The notes under the pieces are model-generated. The model did not search any database, was not told the DNA's origin, and saw only the letters and a list, made by a program, of their open reading frames with translations. This document shows positions 44,725-56,085 of a stretch of DNA of 59,212 nucleotides, one piece after another. The position numbers and the translations under genes are program-made. Position 1 is the stretch's first letter, and each line of letters begins with the position of its first letter. Source of the stretch: Bacteroidales bacterium (lineage in GTDB: Bacteria; Bacteroidota; Bacteroidia; Bacteroidales; F082); NCBI GenBank assembly GCA_017561025.1, contig JAFZDU010000060.1, positions 1-59,212 of the forward strand. Direction: 5' to 3'.

Positions 44725-46875
44725 CTAAAGGACAAGGCGGAAACCGTAGTTGTGGTACCCGCTGACTGGGAGGTCATGGCTACGAAGCGACACACGGCAG
44801 CCCCACGCAGCGCTACCCCAGCCACCGCCACGAAGAACACGGCGAGAGCCGGATGATGGTCCTGTTGGGTTCGTCTGTGAACTGCTGCTGTAACTGCCAT
44901 ACCAATCCTGGCAGCATTCCCATACATTGCCGCTCATGTCATATATGCCTAATTCGTTTGCTTGTTTGGTCTTTACGTCATGTGTTCTTGAACCGCTGTT
45001 ACCATAATACCAAGCTACAACTCCAACGATATCACTTCCACTATATTTATAGTCCAACGATTTATTGCCGCCTCTTGCAGCATATTCCCATTCTGCTTCG
45101 GTTGGCAACCTAAAGTTCTTGCCTGTAAGTTGGTTTAATTTCTTTATGAATTCCTGGCAGTCGTTCCATGAAACTCGTTCTACAGGTTTATTGTTTCCTT
45201 TAAAACTGCTTGGATTGCTGCCCATAACGGCTGTCCATAATTCCTGTGTCACCTCTGTCTCGCCAATGTAATAGTCAGAAAGTGTCACAGAATGTACTGG
45301 TTTCTCATCATTGTTTGCGTCGCTGACTTGTTCTGAGGTCGCTCCCATCTGGAAGGTACCGCCTTCAACTGCTATCATAGTGAAATAAACGCCATTAACG
45401 GTAATAGTTTGGTTTCCAAAAGTAAGTTTTACACCACTATCTCCACCATATTGCGCTACGTTTATTGTCTTGGCAACTGTCTTGCCATTTCTTTCTGCTG
45501 TAATTTCATGAGAACCATATAATAAATTTAAACTCATTGGAGAAATGCCAACATAACTTCCGTCAACATAAATATTGTCGCCAGACTGGTCTGTTGAGAT
45601 AGATATTTCCTTGCCAGTTTGCAGTTTTTCATTAACACTTAAAGTCTCACCTTCTTTAATAACAATAGTTTTCTTTACCTCAGCGCATCCTTGTTTGGTG
45701 AGTTTAAGTTCGTGCTCGCCTATCAGGATGTCAGAGATGTAGTTTGGTGTTTCCCCGTAATTCTTGCCGTCAATGTAGATTGTCGCGCCCATAGGACTTG
45801 TGTTAATGTCTATATCTCCGTTTATAGGTTGCGGCGCGTCAAGCGTTATGGTATTTGTCTCTCCTAAGACAAGATCCATGCTTTTCACACTTGCCCTATG
45901 ATTAGACTTTCTCGCCTCGAAAATATGTGATCCGTCAGAGAGACGCCCAGTCCATCTGCCCGTGCCTTTATATTCTTCATCAACGTAAATGTCAGATTGT
46001 GAATCGGTGCTGATAGTCACATTGACGAAGTTAGCAGACATCTTAAGCGTTGCATTTGTGGTCAGTCCGTCGGAAACGACAAAGGTCTCTTCCTTCATCT
46101 TATACATATCTTTCATCACCATAACCTTGTGAGAACCACTTTCCAACTTATCTGTCTTTATAGGTGTATATCCAATATAATCGCCATCAACGAATGCCTT
46201 TGCGCCTTGTTCTGGACTGCTGGAAATATTAATATATCCAAAATTAGGACGTAGTTTTTTGTCTATCAAAGTCCTGTCGTTCACCGTCACCGTACCACTT
46301 TCAGTATGATATAATTTACATTCAATTTTGTATGTATGCGTTGTTCCATAATCTACCGCTTTAGACGCCTCTTGCGTGGAAATCAGTTCGTCGTCAATAT
46401 ATACACGAGCATCGGGTTGGTCTGATTTCACAATGAGATAAGTCTTCTTTGGTTTGGCAGCTTCATTTGTAGTTGCTGGCACAATAGGAATATACTGCAG
46501 CACCATCTCATAAACACAATAGTCGCACAACCTTTCTGGAAGATAATATTTGAAGGTTCCGTAATCTGGGTGCTTTATATCAATGAATGTCGCTGCTTCT
46601 GCAGAAAGATAAACCCACATCTGACCGGTCTTTGGTCTTTTGAGAATCTGTGTCTCTCTGTTGCCTGTAAATACCAGTCGCTGTCTCTCCTGTTCGGAGA
46701 TATTCTCAGTAGAGATTTTTATCAACGCCATCGGGAAGTCGTTGCCGTCGGTATATTCAAGTTTATCTTCTATAATTCCGCCTGGGATATGCTTGAAACT
46801 TCCTTCCTTAACCTGAAGCTGAGAGAAAGCGTTTAATGAAATAAATGCAAATAATACAAGTAAAATCCTCTTCAT
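44725..46875 (-). CDS. PEGA-repeat protein with C-terminal SUMF1/FGE-like domain
   Basis: A 716-residue protein with a signal peptide (MKRILLVLFAFISLNAFSQ). The N-terminal region is about 20-150; then about five PEGA-type repeats follow (150-470), for example INISSSPEQGAKAFVDGDYI and DIDINTSPMGATIYIDGKNY. From about 495 comes a formylglycine-generating-enzyme fold (MIAVEGGTFQMGATSEQ, NKPVERVSWNDCQEF, LPTEAEWEYAARGG, MSGNVWECCQDWYG, ending YGFRLVL). The two catalytic cysteines of true FGE are not at the expected positions before the terminal motif (GCRVSLRSHDLP has one Cys, shifted), so a sulfatase-maturation role is unlikely and carbohydrate or ligand binding is more probable. The PEGA region suggests surface display. 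It lies in an accessory island. Confidence 0.85.
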   Translation of the reverse strand: MKRILLVLFAFISLNAFSQLQVKEGSFKHIPGGIIEDKLEYTDGNDFPMALIKISTENISEQERQRLVFTGNRETQILKRPKTGQMWVYLSAEAATFIDIKHPDYGTFKYYLPERLCDYCVYEMVLQYIPIVPATTNEAAKPKKTYLIVKSDQPDARVYIDDELISTQEASKAVDYGTTHTYKIECKLYHTESGTVTVNDRTLIDKKLRPNFGYINISSSPEQGAKAFVDGDYIGYTPIKTDKLESGSHKVMVMKDMYKMKEETFVVSDGLTTNATLKMSANFVNVTISTDSQSDIYVDEEYKGTGRWTGRLSDGSHIFEARKSNHRASVKSMDLVLGETNTITLDAPQPINGDIDINTSPMGATIYIDGKNYGETPNYISDILIGEHELKLTKQGCAEVKKTIVIKEGETLSVNEKLQTGKEISISTDQSGDNIYVDGSYVGISPMSLNLLYGSHEITAERNGKTVAKTINVAQYGGDSGVKLTFGNQTITVNGVYFTMIAVEGGTFQMGATSEQVSDANNDEKPVHSVTLSDYYIGETEVTQELWTAVMGSNPSSFKGNNKPVERVSWNDCQEFIKKLNQLTGKNFRLPTEAEWEYAARGGNKSLDYKYSGSDIVGVVAWYYGNSGSRTHDVKTKQANELGIYDMSGNVWECCQDWYGSYSSSSQTNPTGPSSGSRRVLRGGGWGSAAWGCRVSLRSHDLPVSGYHNYGFRLVL

Positions 46876-46896
46876 GATGTAATCATATTAAAACAA

Positions 46897-46904
46897 CAAA
46901 TGTA
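46897..46904 (-). promoter_or_regulatory. Possible -7 box of the PEGA-SUMF1 gene
   Basis: Minus-strand TACATTTG, 22 bases before the ATG. A TTTG at 46922-46925 is 17 bases upstream, a little close for the -33 element. Confidence 0.4.
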
Positions 46905-46920
46905 TAAAAATCTCTGAAAT

Positions 46921-48069
46921 TCAAATTCTATTCCATGGCAACACTTTACCTTCAGAACTCGTCATCGCATTATCTCCAGCAAATACAACGGTTTTATGCT
47001 CGCTGTTTGCATCAGATAATTTTGACCAATAATTAAGTCCTTTAAAATAATTCTTGTTAAATGTAGCTCCTGATTTTATTTCGTATGCAAAAACTTCGTT
47101 ATCCTTATTTTGCAACAAATCCACCTCGTTACCATTACTATCGCGCCAGAATGTAAAATCAGGATTCTTACCTCTATTGTATTCTTTTTTTATAAATTCG
47201 TTAACGACCATGTTTTCAAATAGTTCACCTCTGAGATAATGTGTGGCGATCTGGGATGAGGAACTAATTTCCAACAACGAACATGCTAATCCAGTGTCAT
47301 AAAAATACATCTTCGGTGTTTTGACAAGTCTCTTAGAAAAATTCTTATGGTCTGGTTTTAAAAGATGAATTATATAACATTGTTCAAGTATCGACAACCA
47401 CGACTGAACCGTTGGTTCCGAAACGCCACATTCGTTTGCCAAAGATGCCTTATTCAAAAGCTGACCTATTCTTCCAGCGCATAACTTAATGAATTTGACA
47501 AACAAAGACAAATCACCTATTTGCTTTATGTTACGGATATCTCGTTCAACATAGGTCCTTATGTAGTTAGGATAATAATCCGTTGGAGCAATGTCTTTAT
47601 CATAAATACGAGGATAACTTCCATAAAAAATCTGTTCATCAACTGTATTTTTATTAATACCAGCTGCCATCATCTCTTCATTGGAAAATGGAAGCAGATT
47701 CAATATTCCAACTCTGCCAGCAAGACTCTCATCAACCGATGACATTAACAATATATTCTGAGAACCCGTAAGAATATACATTCCTTCTTTATTGGCATTA
47801 TCTGTATGAGTCTGAAGATATGATAATATGGAAGGTTCTTTTTGTACTTCGTCAATAATTACCTTGTCAGGATATGTGGCAATGAAACCACGAGGATCTT
47901 CCTTGGCAAAAGTTCGTATATCCAAATCTGAAAATGAAATATATGTATAATCAGGAAATACCATCTTCACTAAAGTTGATTTACCTGACTGTCTTGGTCC
48001 AGTTATTAAAACGAATGGGAATTTCCTTGATAATTCCAATACTTTTGCATGCAAATCTCGTTTTACCAT
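46921..48069 (-). CDS. AAA ATPase with DUF4143 domain
   Basis: A 382-residue protein. The P-loop GPRQSGKST (24-32) is followed by the Walker B KVIIDEVQKEPS and sensor GSQNILL; the C-terminal half is the DUF4143 domain, with a small winged helix (SLANECGVSEPTVQSWLSIL) and an end PD-(D/E)XK-like stretch (NEVDLLQNKDNEVFAYEIKS). This common bacterial family (AAA_14/DUF4143) is often mobile and of unclear function; some members have been linked to DNA-binding or toxin-antitoxin-like contexts. Length is normal. It lies alone between the PEGA-SUMF1 gene and the terminator at 48221. A -7 box candidate TATATTTG lies at 48087-48094. Confidence 0.9.
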   Translation of the reverse strand: MVKRDLHAKVLELSRKFPFVLITGPRQSGKSTLVKMVFPDYTYISFSDLDIRTFAKEDPRGFIATYPDKVIIDEVQKEPSILSYLQTHTDNANKEGMYILTGSQNILLMSSVDESLAGRVGILNLLPFSNEEMMAAGINKNTVDEQIFYGSYPRIYDKDIAPTDYYPNYIRTYVERDIRNIKQIGDLSLFVKFIKLCAGRIGQLLNKASLANECGVSEPTVQSWLSILEQCYIIHLLKPDHKNFSKRLVKTPKMYFYDTGLACSLLEISSSSQIATHYLRGELFENMVVNEFIKKEYNRGKNPDFTFWRDSNGNEVDLLQNKDNEVFAYEIKSGATFNKNYFKGLNYWSKLSDANSEHKTVVFAGDNAMTSSEGKVLPWNRI

Positions 48070-48220
48070 ATCTTTTATTTTTTATGCAAATATAAAGTAT
48101 AATTTTAGAATTACATAAATATATATATTATTTTTTTCTCAACAATATTTTGAATGTTTTGGAGAAGTCCTGTAAAGAATTACATTAATTTTTCATAGAT
48201 TCTTCTCGTTCTTCGTATTC

Positions 48221-48265
48221 AAAAAAAACTCCGCGTAAATACATGAGATACGCGGAGTTTTTTTT
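48221..48265. terminator. Strong intrinsic terminator after the transglutaminase gene
   Basis: AAACTCCGCGTA (about 48225-48236) and TACGCGGAGTTT (48249-48260) with A/T runs on both sides. It ends the purA-transglutaminase operon on the minus strand. Confidence 0.9.
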
Positions 48266-48286
48266 ATAAGTTCAAAGCTAAATAGC

Positions 48287-50923
48287 TTAAAGCTCATTGA
48301 TGACTTTCATCAGTTGTTCCCCCAATCCGATTGTGTAGCCTTGTGAGATGAATACTATCTCGTTTTGTGTATTAGCCACGATGAATATTGGAAGATTTTC
48401 ACTTTGAAGTCTCATATTAGCAACGATTTCTTTCAACATCTTGCCGTCTTCAATACCGAAGGTCAAGTTTTCTGGAAGACCTTGGAAGTTCTTCTTTTCG
48501 AAGTTCTTCTTATGTTCTTCGTTTTGGAACAAGAACACGAAGCTTCTTCCCCACTTATCCAACTGATCTTTAACAGCTGCAATATCCAACATATCATGTG
48601 TTGTTGGTTCGCTGCCACCGTCCAAGAGGCCGAGTACATAGAAACCGCGACCGGTTGTAGACAATAAACTCTTTGCTTCTGTCTCACCTACTGGGACATA
48701 TACGTTTTCAGAGTTGAAGTTGCCGATGATCTTGAGACCTTTCTCTGGTTCTCTCATCACCAACTCGATATTTGTTGTCTGATCTGATTCGATGTTGAAG
48801 AATGTCATACGAGCGAGAACGCTGCCATCAGAAAGACGTGTACCTGTTGTCAAGACATAATAGCCAGGATCGAGGGCGAGACCGTTTTCAAACAATGTTG
48901 AATATTGTTCACCGAAGTCCATGCCTGGATCTTTAGCATCGTATGCCAACAAGTCGAAGTTTGTTCCGTCAAATTTCTTGATAGAGAAATGTGTGTAGTA
49001 ACGAAGGTCTGTCAAAGCGCCTACTGGCTTGTATGATGCCATCAAAGTGCCTTGGCGTGTTGGAGCAACATTAGCAACGCTTTCTTCTTCAAATTTAACG
49101 TCAATCCAATCCTTGCCTGCAAGATATTGAACCTTGCCCGTGACAGGGTCGATACGTGAAGGGATGCCGAGTGAACGTGCCATTGACACGAAGAAGATAC
49201 CTCTTGAACGTGAGTCGGTAATCTTAGATCTCAAGACACTTGTTGGTGCCATTGGGATGTTGCGTGCATTCAACTCATTTTTGATGATGATATTTTCTTT
49301 GATCCATTCGACGAGTTCTTGTGGATTGTTTCTGAATTGTTCTGCTTGTTCTTTTGCAAAATATTCTGAGAGGGTTTTCTTATAAGGTATAAGCATTTCG
49401 TTAGAAACACGTGGATTCAAGACGTAAGCGTTGTGGATATCGCCTTTACCTTTATATGAATAGTCTAAGTTGTCTTTCAACACTTCCAATGAAATATCGC
49501 GTAAGTCTTTGTCGCTTATTTCTTTGAGGAGATTCAAAGCGATTCTTACTTTTGCCTTATCGTCAGCATAAGCGATGAAATCCATGATGGTTTGGTAGTT
49601 ACCCCATGACTTTTCTATCAATGCATTGACTTCTTTATCCTTGAAGTTTCTTGGGAATGAAGCGATATAAGCATTTCTTATTGAATCTTCGTAAGCGAAA
49701 CGACGGTCGTTTTCAGCGCGCATCTCTGGTGTTACATTAGGCATCTTAGCCTTTTCTGCAGGAGGAGTGATGTCGTATTCAACGATCATTTCTTTGCCAT
49801 GGCAGTTGTCGAGCATAACAATTATCTCGTTCTTCTCGCCGAAAGGCATCTCTTGGAAACCGAACTTACCATCTTTAGAAGCGTAGACGAGCATATCGCC
49901 TTTACCTGCTGTCATCCATGTCTCACCATTTTCATCGGTTTCCTTGACAGCTACTGTGCAGAATTCAGCATAGTTATAAATCTTGAACTCTACTCTTGCA
50001 TCTGTAACAGGATTATTGTTAATGTCGACTACTTTGATAGTCATCTTTGATGTCTCTGCGTAATTGTAAACCACGTTGATTTCAGTGTGGTTAGGTGTTA
50101 CGTCGATAACTTCTTCTGGTCCGTAGTAACGACCGAACACGCGAGTGTGAAGGAGGAGACAACGTGAAGCAGGAGCATTGAACCAACCGAGGTCGAGCAC
50201 TGGTTCTGGTTCGCAGGCGCCGAGGAAGTGCCATTCGCCGTCAACGTAAGCTTCAACCCAAGCGTGGTTGTCGTCGCAGTGTGCCCAACGAGGAGTATAC
50301 ACCTGGCGTGCAGGGATACACATAGCGCGCAATGCAGCAACGAGGAATGTTGACTCTTCACCACAGCGACCCCATGATGTCTTCACTGTTGCAAGAGGAG
50401 AACTTGTTCTTGAGTCAGAGCCTTTGTAGTTAGCTTTCTCATGACACCAGTGGTTGATTTCCAATACAGCTTCATACATTGACAAGTCTTTCACTCTGTC
50501 TTTCAACTCGTGATAGAACACAAATCTTGATGCGTCGAGGTTTTCGTTGTTGATTCTGACAGGAACGACGAAATGGTTGAATTCTCTCTCAGGGACGCTT
50601 TTACCCCATGGCATCTCTTCCTTAGCGGTGTATGACGCCATGATATTCTTATGATAGAATGTGCCAGGGTAATCAGTGATGTCGCTGAGTGGCATATATG
50701 CATATAAGAATTGTAATGCTTCTTTTTCTTTTTGAGGCATTTCAAGATCAAAGATACTGAACAAATCGCCATTTGGGAGTTGCGCCATCTTTTCTTGAAG
50801 GTCTTTTTCAACCTCAGCACGTTGTGTTGCATCAGAGATAAAATGGTCTCTATTGGAACATGAAGACATGAAGCCAATAACAAAAATGGCTATCAATAAG
50901 TTCTTAATCTTTCTCATAGTCAT
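48287..50923 (-). CDS. Transglutaminase-like lipoprotein
   Basis: An 878-residue protein. The start MTMRKIKNLLIAIFVIGFMS leads to the lipobox SSC (Cys22), so it is probably lipid-anchored after Lgt processing. The transglutaminase core (about 145-245) has Cys187 in WGRCGEESTF and His220 in DDNHAWVEAYVDGEWHF; the acid partner may be Glu238. Beta-rich domains (about 295-385 and 690-760) and a thioredoxin-like C-terminus (about 770-878; RSFVFLFQNEEHKKNFEKKN) follow. These proteins are probably cysteine peptidases or cross-linking enzymes; the substrate is unknown. It lies 5 bases after purA in the same direction, an odd partnership between an envelope protein and purine synthesis. Confidence 0.85.
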   Translation of the reverse strand: MTMRKIKNLLIAIFVIGFMSSCSNRDHFISDATQRAEVEKDLQEKMAQLPNGDLFSIFDLEMPQKEKEALQFLYAYMPLSDITDYPGTFYHKNIMASYTAKEEMPWGKSVPEREFNHFVVPVRINNENLDASRFVFYHELKDRVKDLSMYEAVLEINHWCHEKANYKGSDSRTSSPLATVKTSWGRCGEESTFLVAALRAMCIPARQVYTPRWAHCDDNHAWVEAYVDGEWHFLGACEPEPVLDLGWFNAPASRCLLLHTRVFGRYYGPEEVIDVTPNHTEINVVYNYAETSKMTIKVVDINNNPVTDARVEFKIYNYAEFCTVAVKETDENGETWMTAGKGDMLVYASKDGKFGFQEMPFGEKNEIIVMLDNCHGKEMIVEYDITPPAEKAKMPNVTPEMRAENDRRFAYEDSIRNAYIASFPRNFKDKEVNALIEKSWGNYQTIMDFIAYADDKAKVRIALNLLKEISDKDLRDISLEVLKDNLDYSYKGKGDIHNAYVLNPRVSNEMLIPYKKTLSEYFAKEQAEQFRNNPQELVEWIKENIIIKNELNARNIPMAPTSVLRSKITDSRSRGIFFVSMARSLGIPSRIDPVTGKVQYLAGKDWIDVKFEEESVANVAPTRQGTLMASYKPVGALTDLRYYTHFSIKKFDGTNFDLLAYDAKDPGMDFGEQYSTLFENGLALDPGYYVLTTGTRLSDGSVLARMTFFNIESDQTTNIELVMREPEKGLKIIGNFNSENVYVPVGETEAKSLLSTTGRGFYVLGLLDGGSEPTTHDMLDIAAVKDQLDKWGRSFVFLFQNEEHKKNFEKKNFQGLPENLTFGIEDGKMLKEIVANMRLQSENLPIFIVANTQNEIVFISQGYTIGLGEQLMKVINEL

Positions 50924-50928
50924 AATTA

Positions 50929-52326
<1,398 letters not shown>

Positions 52327-52386
52327 GTAAAAATCTCAGTACGATTATGAAAAAAATTGTCTAAAAATAAAAATATTACTAAGTTG

Positions 52387-54600
52387 TTAACTCTCAATGT
52401 TTCTTTCTATTCTAACCACCTTGTTGACAAGTTTCATCTTTCTCAACTCTCCGATGACAGCATCCAGCTGTTTGACGTTATTAACATAGAACGAAACTAC
52501 AGCTTCTACCATTCCGCCCTCGCTCTGTATCTTCACAGAATGAAGGTCAAGTTCCAGCTTTTCGTTCAACATGGTGAACAAAGATGAGCCGAAGCCTTTT
52601 CTGTTGACACCAGTAATCTTCAAGGTGGCCATGAATGCAATGTCTTCACTGAACTGCCATTTTGCCTTAACAATGTTCTTGCCATAACGTGACATAAGGT
52701 TGATAGCCTTAGGACAATCGGAACGATGTATCTGCAGCGGCTGGTTAGGGAAGGAAATAGCCACCACATCATCTCCAGGTATTGGGTTGCAACATGTTGA
52801 TATAGTATATCCCAAATCCTTATTTTCATTGTTTTCAATCTCAGGGACTTTATTGTCTTCCGTTTTAGAGCCAGAACCCACCAATCCGAAAGTGAGTATC
52901 TTCAAAAGGACATTGGAAGTGCTGCGGCGTCCATTATTGAACAACGGCTCTATATCCTGATATGTCACCTTTCCCAATGCGACATAATAATACAGGTCAA
53001 TACGTCCTGCAAGACCTGCCTTCTCAACAATATAATTGATATTCTGTCTGCTGAAATCGACATTGAATCTCTTGAAGAACTCTTCGAGTTTCGACTTGCC
53101 TTTTTCCTTGAATGTTCTTCTATAGTCTTTGATTCCATTCTTAAGGCGTGACTTGGCCAATGATGTCACCAGAAATTCAAACGACTTTTCTTGAGGTATC
53201 TGGAACGCTGAGGTGATGATTTCGACCTGATCGCCCATATTGAGCACATAATCCATTTTGACGAGTTTCTTGTTGACGTTAGCGCCAATACACTGATTGC
53301 CTATTTCGCTATGAATCATATAAGCAAAGTCGAGCACAGTAGCTCCTTTAGGAAGACTCTTCATCTCGCCTTTAGGTGTGAATACGAATATCTCGTCATT
53401 GAAGAGGTCAAGCTTAAAGCTATTGAGGAATTCTATAGCAGAAGAGTCATCCGATTTGGTAAGATCTCTGATATTATCCAGCCACGACTTAAGACTGCTG
53501 TTGTCGTTCATATATTTAAGGTAAGCCATGAGTCCTCGTTCAGCGATGATATCCATTTTCTGTGTTCTTATCTGCGTCTCTATCCAGTTGCCCTGCTTGC
53601 TCATGAAGACAGCATGTATGGATTCATATCCATTTGTCTTAGGGAACGAGAGCCAGTCTCTAAGACGGGCATTATTAGGACGATAGAACATCGTCAACAC
53701 TCCGAATGTCTGCCAGCATTGTATCTTTTCCAGATCCAGAGGGCAGTCGATGATGATTCTAAGCACGAAGACATCATATATCTCTACCAGCGAGAGTTCA
53801 TATTTATGCATACGTTCCCATATTCCGCTTTGGCTTCTCTCCAGTATCTTTATCTCCGCCTTGATTCCAATCTTCTCCAGTTCAGCCTTTACCGGTTCAG
53901 CGAATTCTTCAAGTTCAGCGATTTTTTTCGCTCTTATCTCATCGAGTTTCTTGGAGATAGACTCAAATACCTGTGGATTGATATATTTGAGGCATAGATT
54001 TTCGAGTTCCATTTTCACGGCATAAAGACCGAGACGATATGCAAGAGGGGCATAGAACGACAATGTCTCTGAAGCTATCTTAAGCTGTTTATGGTGCTGC
54101 ATCGACTCTAGCGTCCTCATGTTATGAAGTCTGTCGGCCAGCTTCACCAATATCACGCGGATATCTTCCGCCATGGTATTAACAATCTTTCTATAATTTT
54201 CAGCCTGGATGCTTTCAATGCTGTTCTGGAAGTCGATGCCTTCGAGTTTTGTCAGACCTTTGACCACGCGAGCCACTTTAGGTCCGTATTCCTCGCTTAT
54301 ATATTCTAATGTATAATCAGTATCCTCCACCACGTCATGCAGCAGGGCGCTGATTATGGAAGTTGTGCCCATCCCGATTTCCTTGGCAACTATGATAGCT
54401 ACAGCTATTGGATGAAAGATGTAAGGCTCGCCAGATTTGCGTCGAGCGTCTTTATGAGCCAATGCTGCAAATTCATAGGCCTTCTTGACAAGCGCCACAT
54501 CAGCTTCTTCTTTTTTTCCTGTCCATGCATCAAGCAGAATCTCAAACTGCCTGTCCATTTCCATCTGCTCTTCTATTGAATAAGTATCGGGATAGTTCAT
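52387..54600 (-). CDS. spoT: Bifunctional (p)ppGpp synthetase/hydrolase, RSH family
   Basis: A 737-residue Rel/SpoT protein. The HD hydrolase domain (about 40-200) has FHPIAVA and LLHDVVEDTDY (His88-Asp89) and LADRLHNMRTLESM. The synthetase domain (about 240-370) ends PKTNGYESIHAVFM and IETQIRTQKMD, slightly divergent from the RelA consensus (RDWL instead of KDYI). A TGS domain (about 400-460; FVFTPKGEMKSLPKGATVLD), a zinc-finger-like stretch (ISTCCNPIPGDD) and a C-terminal ACT domain follow. It makes and removes the stringent-response alarmone. The ATG at 54598-54600 is chosen because the promoter (-7 at 54621-54628) lies inside the longer frame. Confidence 0.93.
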   Translation of the reverse strand: MNYPDTYSIEEQMEMDRQFEILLDAWTGKKEEADVALVKKAYEFAALAHKDARRKSGEPYIFHPIAVAIIVAKEIGMGTTSIISALLHDVVEDTDYTLEYISEEYGPKVARVVKGLTKLEGIDFQNSIESIQAENYRKIVNTMAEDIRVILVKLADRLHNMRTLESMQHHKQLKIASETLSFYAPLAYRLGLYAVKMELENLCLKYINPQVFESISKKLDEIRAKKIAELEEFAEPVKAELEKIGIKAEIKILERSQSGIWERMHKYELSLVEIYDVFVLRIIIDCPLDLEKIQCWQTFGVLTMFYRPNNARLRDWLSFPKTNGYESIHAVFMSKQGNWIETQIRTQKMDIIAERGLMAYLKYMNDNSSLKSWLDNIRDLTKSDDSSAIEFLNSFKLDLFNDEIFVFTPKGEMKSLPKGATVLDFAYMIHSEIGNQCIGANVNKKLVKMDYVLNMGDQVEIITSAFQIPQEKSFEFLVTSLAKSRLKNGIKDYRRTFKEKGKSKLEEFFKRFNVDFSRQNINYIVEKAGLAGRIDLYYYVALGKVTYQDIEPLFNNGRRSTSNVLLKILTFGLVGSGSKTEDNKVPEIENNENKDLGYTISTCCNPIPGDDVVAISFPNQPLQIHRSDCPKAINLMSRYGKNIVKAKWQFSEDIAFMATLKITGVNRKGFGSSLFTMLNEKLELDLHSVKIQSEGGMVEAVVSFYVNNVKQLDAVIGELRKMKLVNKVVRIERNIES

Positions 54601-54620
54601 ATTTCTTGCATTTGAACCTG

Positions 54621-54651
54621 CAAAGTTAATATGCTTTTTTTCGAAAATCAA
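54621..54651 (-). promoter_or_regulatory. Promoter of the RSH gene
   Basis: Minus-strand TAACTTTG (54621-54628) with TTG (54649-54651) 20 bases upstream. It sets the start codon at 54600 and gives a leader of about 16 bases. Confidence 0.6.
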
Positions 54652-54680
54652 TAGGGAATGTAAAAAAAAATTAGGAATAA

Positions 54681-54739
54681 TTTAAGGTTTAAAGTTCAAG
54701 GTTCTTAGTTCAAAGTTCAATGGTTCAAAGTTCAATAGT
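54681..54739. repeat. GTTCAAAG word repeats
   Basis: Four or more copies of GTTCAA/AGTTCAAAG in a row. The same words recur at 58201-58217 and in short form near 27117 and 48269. Confidence 0.6.
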
Positions 54740-54743
54740 TTTT

Positions 54744-54771
54744 AAAAAAAACTCAGAACCCCATTTCTGAG
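54744..54771 (-). terminator. Intrinsic terminator of gap
   Basis: On the minus strand CTCAGAA (54765-54771) pairs with TTCTGAG (54752-54758), followed by a run of eight T. The hairpin is built of the CTCAGAA word also seen at 34656-34720. Confidence 0.7.
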
Positions 54772-54828
54772 ATTCTGAGCTTTTGGATTTCTAAAATCCT
54801 TTTGACTTTTGTCATTAGCCTTTTATCA

Positions 54829-55857
<1,029 letters not shown>

Positions 55858-56046
55858 TTAAATAGTGTTAATACAAATTAAAATATTATATGTTTTTTTA
55901 AGCCCGCAAATTTACTTATTTTTTAAAAATGTTATAAAACGACATCGTATTTTTTTAAAAAAAATTATGTTTTTTTTTGACAGAAGGCAGTGTATCTCTT
56001 TGCGATATTTTTATTGAAAAAAATATCAACTTGTAGTCCTGTTGTC

Positions 56047-56078
56047 TTGTCGACTTGTTGACTTTTTTTATATCTTTG
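56047..56078 (+). promoter_or_regulatory. lepA promoter, nearly leaderless
   Basis: TTG at 56047-56049 and TATCTTTG at 56071-56078 are 21 bases apart. The -7 box ends 7 bases before the ATG at 56086, so the leader would be only 2-4 bases. The -33 region is made of TTGTCTTGTCGACTTGTTGAC words. Confidence 0.65.
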
Positions 56079-56085
56079 CAGCAAT

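Noticed and set aside
44725-46875. A true formylglycine-generating enzyme for sulfatases
   Set aside because: The protein is a PEGA fusion and the expected pair of catalytic cysteines is not in place near the C-terminus.
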